64,000 nt of DNA from Quadrisphaera sp. INWT6 (lineage in GTDB: Bacteria > Actinomycetota > Actinomycetes > Actinomycetales > Quadrisphaeraceae): positions 124,001 through 188,000 of the forward strand of contig NZ_VUOH01000002.1 of the NCBI RefSeq assembly GCF_015390235.1. Direction: 5' to 3'. Positions 1 through 7,527 of this stretch are shown piece after piece (the first letter of the stretch is position 1; each line of letters starts with the position of its first letter). The position numbers and the translations under genes are program-made. Below the pieces are notes generated by a model. It was not told where the DNA came from and did not search any database. It worked only from the letters and a program-made list of their open reading frames with translations.

Positions 1-489
1 CCAGAGGGGGTCGTGGTCGTCGGCGGCGCCGCGGGCGGAGGCCGGGTCCCACGCCGAGCTCGCCGGGTCCTGGACGGCCCGCAGGTGCACCTCGCCGCTG
101 GGCGTGGCCGTCAGCGCGTAGACCCAGTAGCGCTCCCCCAGCGAGCCGGCGACCAGCAGGTCGGAGTGCCGCGCGCGGACCCACGGCTGGTGGGCCGACA
201 GCAGCTGCACCTCGATGAGGCGTTCGGGCGCGCCGTCGGCGTCGAAGCTCGGGTAGCGCCGGCGAGACCAGAAGCGGGTGCCCCCGGGCACCGGGGCGCG
301 CCAGGCGGTGCGCGCCACGAGCACGGCCTCGCTGTCGAGGTCCTCCCAGGCCGCAAGCCCGGGGTCGACGAGGTGGCGACCCTGCGCGGCCTCCCAGCGC
401 CGGACGAGGGCGACGGGGTCGGCGCCCTCCACCAGCGAGCTCGCCTGCTGTCCCACCACGCCATGGTGCGGTCGCGGGCTGCGCTGCAC
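1..489 (-). CDS. Hypothetical protein, 3' end cut by window edge
   Basis: An open frame of 163 codons enters from the left edge with no stop in view. It reads as a soluble protein rich in Trp, Arg and Asp, with stretches such as RRWEAAQGRHLVDPGLAAWE and RFWSRRRYPSFDADGAPERL. Third codon positions are almost all G or C, as in the neighbours, which supports this frame over the overlapping ones. The start is uncertain: GTG at 489 is the most upstream reasonable choice, and GTG codons near 459-456 are alternatives. No signal peptide or membrane segment is visible. I do not recognise the family. Confidence 0.55.
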   Translation of the reverse strand, partial: MQRSPRPHHGVVGQQASSLVEGADPVALVRRWEAAQGRHLVDPGLAAWEDLDSEAVLVARTAWRAPVPGGTRFWSRRRYPSFDADGAPERLIEVQLLSAHQPWVRARHSDLLVAGSLGERYWVYALTATPSGEVHLRAVQDPASSAWDPASARGAADDHDPLW

Positions 490-569
490 CTGGCCGTCCG
501 GTGAGCGTTCACCTGACCGCAACCTCCCCCGGCGCGCCGTCCGGCGGCGCGCCGGTCGCCGGGAGGCGC

Positions 570-1055
570 TCAGCCCTCGCGGTGCGCCCGCTCGGCGCTC
601 TCCATCGCCCCGCTGAACCCCACGAGGAAGCGGTGCACCGCTGACAGCTCGTCCTCGCTGAACGCCGCCATGACCGCGTCGGTCCGCTGGCCGAGCGGAC
701 CGAAGAACGCGCCGGCCACGCCCATCGCCGCGGGCGTGATGCGCAGGTGGACGCGGCGCCGGTCGCCCTCGGCCCGCTCGCGCTGCACGTGACCGGCTCG
801 CTCCAGCCTGTCGACCACGCTCGTGGTGGCCGCCGAGCTGAGCCCCAGGGCTCCGGCCAGGCCGCCGGCGGTCAGCGGCTCGCCGTCGGTCTCGGCCTGC
901 ATGACGTGGACCATCGCCTCGAGGTCGGTCGGGTGCATGGCCTGCTGCTCGGCGAAGGCGTGCGCCAGGTGCTGGGTGCGGTACGCGAGCGTGCGCACGT
1001 CGTCGACCAGCACGCGCTGCAGCCGCGCCCGCGCACCGTCCTGCTGCTCCGCCAC
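570..1055 (-). CDS. MarR-family transcriptional regulator
   Basis: A 161-residue protein of normal MarR length. The winged helix-turn-helix lies around residues 60-110 (LTAGGLAGALGLSSAATTSVVDRLERAG) and is followed by the wing with the family signature ERAEGDRRRVHLRIT. MarR proteins are dimers, usually repressors that respond to small phenolic or hydrophobic ligands. GTG at 1055 is preferred because GGGAGG lies 9 bases upstream. The in-frame ATG at 1064 would leave no spacing to that site. The gene is divergent from the MmpL exporter at 1142, so it probably controls that exporter and itself; this is inferred from position. Confidence 0.9.
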   Translation of the reverse strand: MAEQQDGARARLQRVLVDDVRTLAYRTQHLAHAFAEQQAMHPTDLEAMVHVMQAETDGEPLTAGGLAGALGLSSAATTSVVDRLERAGHVQRERAEGDRRRVHLRITPAAMGVAGAFFGPLGQRTDAVMAAFSEDELSAVHRFLVGFSGAMESAERAHREG

Positions 1056-1112
1056 GCCGACCATCCTCCCCCGCCTTGCGCCGGCACCCCTCGCGCTCCA
1101 TCATCTCACTCA

Positions 1113-1125
1113 TCGAACATTTCGA
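1113..1125. promoter_or_regulatory. Candidate MarR operator in divergent promoter
   Basis: TCGAACATTTCGA is a short inverted repeat (TCGA-5-TCGA) in the 86-base gap between the MarR gene and the exporter. It sits just upstream of the exporter ribosome site GAGAGG. Position and symmetry suit a MarR operator, but the site is short and unproven. Confidence 0.3.
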
Positions 1126-1141
1126 CCGTCGAGAGGTTTTC

Positions 1142-3310
1142 ATGAGTCGCGTCCTGCACGCACCCGTCGGACGGCGCAGCGCCTGGGCCTCCGTGGTGCT
1201 GGGCCTGCTGGTCGTGGTCGGCCTGCTGGTCCTCGCCCCCTCCCCCGACCGCGGTTCCGGCGTCAGCGCCGGACTGCCCTCCAGCGCCGAGTCGGTGCAG
1301 GTGGCCGAGCTCGCGCAGCAGCTGCCGGGGGCCGACGCGACGTCCGCGCTCGTCGTCGTCCAGCGGGCGGGCGGACTGCAGGCGGCGGACACCGCGGCGC
1401 TCCAGCAGCTGTCCGGGCAGCTGGCGGGCGTCGCGGAGGGCGGGGCGGTCGCCCCGCCCGTGGTCTCGCAGGACGGGACGACGGCGCTGGTCGCCGTGCC
1501 GCTGAGCACCGCCGGCGGCACCGAGGCGCTGGCGGAGACCGTCGAGGGCATCCGCGCCGAGGTGCGCTCGGCCACCGCCGACCTCCCCGAGGGGGTCACC
1601 GCCGAGGTCACCGGCGGAGCGGCGTTCACCACGGACATCGCCGCCTCGTTCGACGGCGCGAACCTCACACTGCTGCTCACCACGGTGCTCGTGGTCGCCG
1701 CGCTGCTCCTCGTCACGTACCGCAGCCCCGTGCTCTGGCTGGTGCCGCTGGCCGTGGTGGGTGCGTCGGCGGCCGCCGCGACGGCGCTGTTCGCCGTCGT
1801 CTCGCGGACCACGGGGCTCGTGCTCGACCCGTCCACGGGTGGCATCGCCGACGTGCTGGTCTTCGGCGCCGGCACCAACTACGCCCTGCTGCTCATCGCC
1901 CGCTACCGCGAGGAGCTGCGGCGCGAGCCCGACCGCCGCCTGGCCATGGCGCGCGCGTGGCGCGGCGCCGCCCCGGCGATCGCCGCGAGCGCGGGCACGG
2001 TGGTGCTGTCGCTGCTGGCGCTGTCGTTCGCCGTGCTGGGGAGCAACCGCAGCGTCGGGCAGTTCGGTGCGCTGGGCATCGCGGTGGCGGCGCTGTTCGC
2101 GCTGTTCGTGCTGCCGTCCGCCCTGGTGCTGTGCGGGCGCGGGGTGTTCTGGCCGTTCGTGCCGAGGGTCGGCTCCGCGGAGACCTCGCTCGGCGGGCCG
2201 TGGTCGCGCGTGGGCCGTGCCGTGGTGAAGCGGCCGTGGCGGGTGGTGGCGGTCGCCGTCGCCGTCCTCGCGGTGATGGCCGCGGGGCTCTCGGGGGCGC
2301 GGCTGGGGCTGAGCCAGACCGAGCAGTTCCGGGTGCAGGCGGAGTCGGTCGACGGGCTGGAGACCCTGGCGACGGCGTTCCCCGCCGGCGCCGCGGACCC
2401 GGCGCAGATCGTCGTGCGCAGCACCGACCCGGCGGTCGTGCAGGGAGTGGTCGACGCGGCGTCGGCCAGCGGGGGCGTGGCGTCCGCGAGCGCCGGCCGG
2501 CAGGCCGCCGGGGTCGACGGGGGCACCGGGATCACCGAGGTGACCGCCGTGCTCGACGGCGACCCGGGCAGCCCGGAGGCGGTCGCCGCCGTGGAGCGGC
2601 TGCGCACCGCGGTCGACGCGGTGCCCGGGGAGTCCCTGGTCGGCGGGAGCACCGCGAGCGACCTCGACGTCAAGGTCGCCACCGAGCGCGACCTGCGCGT
2701 CGTCGCCCCGCTGGTGCTGCTGGTCGTGCTGGCGGTGCTCGTGGTCCTGCTGCGGGCCGTCGTCGGGCCGCTGGTGCTGGTCGCGACGGTGGTGGCGAGC
2801 TTCTTCGCCGCGCTCGGCGCCGGGAACTGGCTGGCGACGCAGGTGCTCGGCTACCCGGGCCTGGACACGGGCGTGCCGCTGCTCGCGTTCCTCTTCCTGG
2901 TGGCCCTCGGCGTCGACTACAACATCTTCCTCGTCACGCGGGTGCGCGAGGAGGTGCCGGCGCGCGGCACCCGGGAGGCCGTGGTGGTGGGCGTCTCGGT
3001 GACGGGGGCCGTCATCACCAGCGCCGGCGTGCTGCTGGCGGCGGTGTTCACGGTGCTCGGCGTGCTGCCGCTCATCACGCTGACCGAGCTGGGGATCGTC
3101 GTGGGGCTGGGCGTGCTGCTCGACACGCTGCTCGTGCGGACGCTCCTGGTGCCGGCGCTGTTCACGCTGCTGGACCGGCGGGCCTGGTGGCCCGGTGCCC
3201 TGTCGCGCCGGGGCTCAGCGCCCCGCGGGCGGCTCGGCCACGACGGCTCCGACCACGGTGCCGACGACGACGTGCGGCGCCGAGGCGGCGAGCTCGCGGC
3301 GCCGCGCTGA
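1142..3310 (+). CDS. MMPL/RND-superfamily exporter
   Basis: A 722-residue inner-membrane protein with the MmpL layout: one N-terminal helix, a periplasmic domain, five helices, a charged break near residue 370, then the same arrangement repeated. The second half contains FLFLVALGVDYNIFLVTRVREE, the conserved Gly-Val-Asp-Tyr-Asn helix that carries the proton-relay Asp. Such proteins export lipids or drugs using the proton gradient. ATG at 1142 is preceded by GAGAGG; a longer reading from 1076 has no ribosome site. The last 35 residues are hydrophilic and lie opposite a small minus-strand ORF, so the true C-terminus is less certain. The divergent MarR gene is the likely regulator. Confidence 0.9.
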   Translation: MSRVLHAPVGRRSAWASVVLGLLVVVGLLVLAPSPDRGSGVSAGLPSSAESVQVAELAQQLPGADATSALVVVQRAGGLQAADTAALQQLSGQLAGVAEGGAVAPPVVSQDGTTALVAVPLSTAGGTEALAETVEGIRAEVRSATADLPEGVTAEVTGGAAFTTDIAASFDGANLTLLLTTVLVVAALLLVTYRSPVLWLVPLAVVGASAAAATALFAVVSRTTGLVLDPSTGGIADVLVFGAGTNYALLLIARYREELRREPDRRLAMARAWRGAAPAIAASAGTVVLSLLALSFAVLGSNRSVGQFGALGIAVAALFALFVLPSALVLCGRGVFWPFVPRVGSAETSLGGPWSRVGRAVVKRPWRVVAVAVAVLAVMAAGLSGARLGLSQTEQFRVQAESVDGLETLATAFPAGAADPAQIVVRSTDPAVVQGVVDAASASGGVASASAGRQAAGVDGGTGITEVTAVLDGDPGSPEAVAAVERLRTAVDAVPGESLVGGSTASDLDVKVATERDLRVVAPLVLLVVLAVLVVLLRAVVGPLVLVATVVASFFAALGAGNWLATQVLGYPGLDTGVPLLAFLFLVALGVDYNIFLVTRVREEVPARGTREAVVVGVSVTGAVITSAGVLLAAVFTVLGVLPLITLTELGIVVGLGVLLDTLLVRTLLVPALFTLLDRRAWWPGALSRRGSAPRGRLGHDGSDHGADDDVRRRGGELAAPR

Positions 3311-3421
3311 CGCCCTGGCCGCCCGCACCCGGGCGGCGATGACGAGGAGCAGCAGCACTCCGCACAGCTCCAGCAGGCCTCCGGTCGCGAGGTCGAGGAC
3401 CTGGTCGAGGGGCAGGGTCAC
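3215..3421 (-). CDS. Possible small membrane protein overlapping the exporter 3' end
   Basis: Sixty-eight codons with one strong hydrophobic helix (GGLLELCGVLLLLVIAARV) followed by an Arg-rich cytoplasmic stretch. GTG at 3421 has GAGGAG about 7 bases upstream. The 3' half runs antisense to the last 96 bases of the exporter gene, so only one of the two readings may be real there. No family is recognised. It could be a genuine single-span protein or a chance frame in GC-rich DNA. Confidence 0.4.
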   Translation of the reverse strand: MTLPLDQVLDLATGGLLELCGVLLLLVIAARVRAARASARRRELAASAPHVVVGTVVGAVVAEPPAGR

Positions 3422-3487
3422 AGGGGGTCTCCTCGGGCGGCGGGGCTGCGCTGGGCGGTGGTGGTGGAGGGGGTGGCGGTGGTGGTG

Positions 3488-3501
3488 GTGATCATGGGGC
3501 G
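3488..3501. repeat. Copy of the GTGATCATGG intergenic repeat
   Basis: GTGATCATGGGGCG lies in the gap between the small membrane ORF and the glycosyltransferase gene. It has the same 10-base core as the copies near 4893, 5000, 7481, 24384 and 24406. A flanking GGTGGCG/CGCCACC pair could form a hairpin around it. Confidence 0.5.
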
Positions 3502-3538
3502 CCACCCCCGCCGTCCGCTACGGAGCGTCTCCCTCGGG

Positions 3539-4816
3539 TCACCCGGTAGGCCCTGCGTTCACCCGGCTGGAGGCACCTCGGAACACCCAGCGGCGCAGGA
3601 GCAGGAAGCGCAGCGCCGTCGCCGCGGCGTTGGCGAGGACCAGCGCGGTCACCTCCACCGCGCGGGAGGGGTCGGCCAGGGCGTGGAGCGCGGCGAGCGC
3701 CCCGGAGGTCAGGCCCAGCGCCGCGGCGAAGACCAGCAGCCCCTGGGCGTGCGCCCGGACCAGACCACCGCGACCCGTGACGCCGAAGGTGAGCCGCCGG
3801 TTCGCCGCGGTGTTCGCCAGGGCGGTGACCAGCAGGGCGACCAGGTTGGCCGCCTGGGGTCCGACGGCGCCCCGCAGCAGCAGGTAGAGCACGAGGTAGG
3901 CCAGGGTGCTGGCCACCCCGACGGCGCCGAAGCGCACGACCTGTCCGAGCAGGCCGCGCGGCACCCCCGGCACGGCGGGCTCGAGGGGTTGGCGCCCGAG
4001 CTGGGCGCGCAGGGCCGCCAGCGGCAGCGAGCCGGTCGCGAAGGCGCGGGCGAGCCGCAGGACGCCGCGGACGTCGTCGGTGGCGGTGCGGAGGATGTCG
4101 ACGCTGCTGTCCGGGTCGTCCACCCAGTCGACCGGCACCTCGGCGATGCGGGCGCCGGCGCGCTCGGCCAGCACCAGGAGCTCGGTGTCGAAGAACCACC
4201 CCGTGTCCTCCACCAGCGGGAGCAGCTGGTCGGCGACGTCCTTGCGGACCGCCTTGAAGCCGCACTGCGCGTCGGAGAACCGCGCCCCCAGGCTGCCCCG
4301 CAGCAGCGCGTTGTAGGAGCGCGAGATGACCTCCCGCTTCGCCCCCCGCACCACCCGGGAGCCGCGGGCCAGGCGCGAGCCGATGGCGATGTCGGAGTGC
4401 CCCGAGACCAGCGGGGCGACCAGCGGCAGCAGGGCGGCGAGGTCGGTCGAGAGGTCGACGTCCATGTACACCAGCACGGGGGCGTCGGAGGCCGACCACA
4501 CGGCTTTCAGCGCCCGGCCGCGCCCCTTGGCCGCGAGGTGGACGGCCACCACCTCCGGCAGCGCCGCCTGCAGGGTGTCGGCGACGGCCGCCGTCGCGTC
4601 GGTGCTGGCGTTGTCGGCGATGGTGATGCGGAACGGGTACGGCACCGCCTCGGTCAGGTGGGCGTGCAGGCGGCGCACACAGGGCTCGAGGTCGTCCTCC
4701 TCGTTGAAGACCGGGACGACGACGTCGAGCAGCGGCCTCCCCGGCGCCGCCGTGAGCAGCCCGCGCGCGGGCCGCAGGGAGGGGCTGGGAGTTCCGTCCA
4801 GCAGGGGCGTCGTCAT
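3539..4816 (-). CDS. GT2 glycosyltransferase fused to a GtrA membrane domain
   Basis: A 425-residue two-domain protein. Residues about 30-260 form a family-2 glycosyltransferase of the dolichyl/polyprenyl-phosphate sugar synthase kind: LDVVVPVFNEEDDL, the metal-binding YMDVDLSTD, and DAQCGFKAVRKDV. Residues about 290-415 hold four helices of the GtrA type (VRFGAVGVASTLAYLVLYLL, ending in RRWVFRG). This fusion is common in actinobacteria. It is thought to load a sugar onto polyprenyl phosphate and help flip it for use by GT39-type transferases, one of which follows upstream at 5219-7270. ATG at 4816 is the start that begins just before the catalytic domain; the ribosome site is weak. Confidence 0.9.
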   Translation of the reverse strand: MTTPLLDGTPSPSLRPARGLLTAAPGRPLLDVVVPVFNEEDDLEPCVRRLHAHLTEAVPYPFRITIADNASTDATAAVADTLQAALPEVVAVHLAAKGRGRALKAVWSASDAPVLVYMDVDLSTDLAALLPLVAPLVSGHSDIAIGSRLARGSRVVRGAKREVISRSYNALLRGSLGARFSDAQCGFKAVRKDVADQLLPLVEDTGWFFDTELLVLAERAGARIAEVPVDWVDDPDSSVDILRTATDDVRGVLRLARAFATGSLPLAALRAQLGRQPLEPAVPGVPRGLLGQVVRFGAVGVASTLAYLVLYLLLRGAVGPQAANLVALLVTALANTAANRRLTFGVTGRGGLVRAHAQGLLVFAAALGLTSGALAALHALADPSRAVEVTALVLANAAATALRFLLLRRWVFRGASSRVNAGPTG

Positions 4817-4892
4817 GGGGTGAGGTTCGGCCCGCCGCCTCGCGCGCGGGTGTGCCCCTCCTGTGCCCCGCCTATGACCCCACCCCTCCCCC

Positions 4893-5009
4893 GTGATCAT
4901 GGGCGTCCGGAGCACCTTCCTCGGCCGTGGTGTCGGCGGGGCTCCGCCACCCCGCAGCACCACGACCAGGCGGCGCCGGGTGCCTCGTGCTCCGGAGGTC
5001 CATGATCAC
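4893..5009. repeat. Imperfect 23-bp inverted repeat with GTGATCATGG ends
   Basis: Arms at 4893-4915 and 4987-5009 match at 21 of 23 positions when one is reversed. Both outer ends are GTGATCATGG. The interior contains smaller pairs, GTGGTG/CACCAC and GGCGG/CCGCC, so the whole block can fold into a nested structure. The ends match other intergenic copies in the window. Confidence 0.7.
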
Positions 5010-5034
5010 GGCGGGAGGTGGGACGTCGTGGCGA

Positions 5035-5113
5035 GAGGTGTCGGAACCCCGGCGCGACGTGTCGCCACCCGGCCCTGGTTCCGACACCTCGCGACGGGGT
5101 TCCGACAGCTCGG
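5035..5113. repeat. GAGGTGTCGGAACC inverted repeat plus a third copy
   Basis: A perfect 14-base inverted repeat has arms at 5035-5048 and 5077-5090. A third, partial copy (GGTTCCGACAGCTC) begins at about 5098. The arrangement of two facing copies and a trailing third one resembles the block at 7390-7454. Confidence 0.65.
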
Positions 5114-5218
5114 GGCACCCCTCGCCGGCGCCGGCCGAGCGCACGCAGCACGCCGGGCCGCCGGCCACCCCCGGAGCGGGGTGGCCGGCGGCCCGGGGGG
5201 GCTCGCCCCAGCAGTGGC

Positions 5219-7270
5219 TCAGGAGCCGGTGGTGAGGTCGTAGACGGTGGTCGAGCCGACCGTCTGGGCCGTGAACGTCGACTCCACCCACGCCGTGATC
5301 TGGGCAGCCGTGCCCTCGCCCTCGCCCCCGGTGCGCCCGGGGATGAAGTAGTGCACCTCGCCCTCCGCCACCCAGGTCTGGAACTGCTCCAGCGTGGGCG
5401 AGGCGTCGGTGCCGTTGAAGCCGCCGATCGGCATCACCGACTCCTGCGTGGCCAGCTGGTAGCCAGCGGCGTTGTTGGCGCCGACGGTCGCGGCGACCCA
5501 GGTGTAGGAGCTCGCGTCCTGCTCCAGCAGCGCGACGAGCTCGGCGCTCGGGGTGCTGCCGTTCAGCAGACCGCCCGTCCCGCCACCGCCGCCCTGCATC
5601 CGGAAGCCCTGCGCCGCCGTCCCGTCGGCCGTGCCGCCCGCCTGAGTGCCCTGCTGGGTGCCCTGCTGGGTGCCCTGCTGGGCGCCGGGGAAGCCGCCAC
5701 CGCGCATCCCGCCACCGCCGAACCCGCCCATCGAGCCGGCCACGGTCGGCCCCGCCGACACGATCGACCCGGTGTGCCCGGTGCTCACGGTCTGCGCGGT
5801 GTACGCCAGCGGCCCGGCCAGCGAGGCCACCAGCGCCACCGCGGCCACCGCCTTCGCCATCGAGGGACGCAGCGACAGCGCCACGAGCCCGACGGCGGCC
5901 AGCACGCCCGCCACCAGGACCACCCACGACAGCCAGGGCAGGAAGTCGCTGCTGCGCGAGAGCAGCACGAACGACCACACCGCCGTCCCCGCCGTCGCCA
6001 CCGCGAGCGTCCCCAGCGCGAGCGCGGAGGAGCGGTGCGACCACAGCAGCGACGCCGTCACGCCCACCAGCGCGGCGACCGCCGGCGCCAGGGCGACGCT
6101 GTAGTACGCGTGGATGATCCCGGACATGAAGCTGAACACCAGGCCGGTGACCAGCAGCCAGGTCAGCCACAGCACCACCTGGGCGCGCTGTCCGTCGAGG
6201 CGCGGACGGCGGCGCAGCAGCACCAGCGCGACCACCGCCATCACCAGCGCCGCCGGCACCAGCCACGCGATCTGACCGCCGAACTCGCCGCTGAACAGGC
6301 GGCCCAGACCGGTCTCACCCCAGTTGCCGCCGCCTCCGGCGCCGCCCCCGCCGACGGAGCCGGTCTCGTCGCCGGTCAGCCGCCCCAGTCCGTTGTAGCC
6401 GAAGGTCAGGCCCAGGAAGCTGTTGTCCGTCGACCCGCCGATGTAGGGCCGCGACGACGCCGGCCACAGCTCCACCAGCGCCACCCACCACCCGGCGGAC
6501 ACGACGACGGCCAGCCCCGCGCCGAGCAGCTGCAGCACCCGGGCGCCGACGCGGCGGGGGCTGAAGAGCAGGTAGGTGAGCGAGAGGGCCGGCAGCACCA
6601 GGAAGACCTGCAGCTGCTTGGTGAGGAACCCCAGCCCGACGAGCACCCCGGCGGCCAGCAGCCACCGGGTGCGCCCGCCCTCGACCGCCCGCAGCACGGT
6701 GTACGCGGCGAGGGTCATGAGCAGCACGAGCAGCGCGTCGGGGTTGTTGAACCGGAACATCAGGGCTGCGACGGGCGTCAGCAGCAGCACCGCGCCGGAC
6801 AGCAGCGCCGCGCCGGCGGACGCGTGGCGGCGGACCGCGGCGTAGAGGACGCCGACGGTCGCCACCCCCATCAGCGCCTGCGGCACGAGGATCGCCCAGC
6901 TCGACAGCCCGAAGACGCGCACCGACAGCGCCATGACCCACAGCGACGCCGGCGGCTTGTCGACGGTGATCGAGCTCCCGGCGTCGGAGCTGCCGAAGAG
7001 GAACGCCTTCCAGCTGACCGACCCGGCCTGCACCGCGGCGGAGTAGAAGGAGTTGGCCCACCCCGACGCGCTCAGGCCCACCAGGTAGGCCACCGCCGCC
7101 GCGACCAGCAGGCCGACCAGCGCGGGCCGCTCCCAGGCGGGACCGTCGTCGCGGCGCGCGGTCAGCCACCCCAACGGAGGACGACGGCGCGTGCCCGCGC
7201 CTCCGCGGCGCACGGTCCCGTCCAGCGGCGGGGCCTCCCCCGACCCGGCGGCGGTGTAGCTCAGTGTCAT
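5219..7270 (-). CDS. GT39-type polyprenol-dependent glycosyltransferase
   Basis: A 683-residue multi-span membrane protein of the ArnT/YkcB-like class of GT-C enzymes. These take a sugar from a polyprenyl phosphate donor on the outer face and pass it to an envelope acceptor. The first outer loop carries FYSAAVQAGSVSWKAFLFG and DKPPASLWVMALSVR, the usual location of catalytic acidic residues. About ten helices follow. A Gly-rich loop around residues 500-540 then contains three QQGT repeats, followed by a soluble C-terminal domain (VAATVGANNAAGYQL). The GT2-GtrA gene downstream probably supplies its donor. Start ATG at 7270 has only a weak ribosome site. The exact sugar cannot be told. Confidence 0.9.
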   Translation of the reverse strand: MTLSYTAAGSGEAPPLDGTVRRGGAGTRRRPPLGWLTARRDDGPAWERPALVGLLVAAAVAYLVGLSASGWANSFYSAAVQAGSVSWKAFLFGSSDAGSSITVDKPPASLWVMALSVRVFGLSSWAILVPQALMGVATVGVLYAAVRRHASAGAALLSGAVLLLTPVAALMFRFNNPDALLVLLMTLAAYTVLRAVEGGRTRWLLAAGVLVGLGFLTKQLQVFLVLPALSLTYLLFSPRRVGARVLQLLGAGLAVVVSAGWWVALVELWPASSRPYIGGSTDNSFLGLTFGYNGLGRLTGDETGSVGGGGAGGGGNWGETGLGRLFSGEFGGQIAWLVPAALVMAVVALVLLRRRPRLDGQRAQVVLWLTWLLVTGLVFSFMSGIIHAYYSVALAPAVAALVGVTASLLWSHRSSALALGTLAVATAGTAVWSFVLLSRSSDFLPWLSWVVLVAGVLAAVGLVALSLRPSMAKAVAAVALVASLAGPLAYTAQTVSTGHTGSIVSAGPTVAGSMGGFGGGGMRGGGFPGAQQGTQQGTQQGTQAGGTADGTAAQGFRMQGGGGGTGGLLNGSTPSAELVALLEQDASSYTWVAATVGANNAAGYQLATQESVMPIGGFNGTDASPTLEQFQTWVAEGEVHYFIPGRTGGEGEGTAAQITAWVESTFTAQTVGSTTVYDLTTGS

Positions 7271-7389
7271 GCGGAGAGCGTCGGCGCGGGCGCTGGGGCG
7301 GCTCTCGGGCGAGCCTGTGCGCTGACTGTGCCTCGAGCGGGGCCACCGGCAGCCGCACCGCGACCAGCGGCCTCCGCCCCCGCAGCGGC

Positions 7390-7435
7390 GGTGTCAGACC
7401 CCTGGGGCCGGATGCAGCCCCAGCGGTCTGACACC
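7390..7435. repeat. Two-tier palindrome GGTGTCAGACC
   Basis: Outer arms at 7390-7400 and 7425-7435 are an exact 11-base inverted repeat. Inside them CTGGGG (7402-7407) pairs with CCCCAG (7418-7423), giving an almost continuous 17-pair hairpin. A third partial copy, GGTCTGAC, lies at 7443-7450, and CCATGATCACGG follows at 7480. It is in the leader between the histidine kinase and the GT39 gene. Confidence 0.7.
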
Positions 7436-7477
7436 GGGTGAGGGTCTGACGCTGCCCGCGGGCCACCTGCTCGGGAA

Positions 7478-7495
7478 GCCCATGATCACGGTGGG
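7478..7495. repeat. Copy of the CCATGATCACGG repeat
   Basis: GCCCATGATCACGGTGGG sits 33 bases before the 3' end of the histidine kinase gene. CACCTGC and GCAGGTG flank it and could pair around it. The core matches the other intergenic copies. Confidence 0.5.
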
Positions 7496-7527
7496 CAGGT
7501 GCTCGTGAGGTCCGATGGCACCACGGC

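Larger units (their letters stand above)
4817..5218. other. 402-base intergenic region filled with inverted repeats
   Basis: No gene is supported here. The short frames across it have unrelated codon usage. It holds two groups of palindromes: a nested pair at 4893-5009 and a second set at 5035-5113. It lies between two minus-strand glycosyltransferase genes and therefore also carries the leader of the downstream one. Confidence 0.7.
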
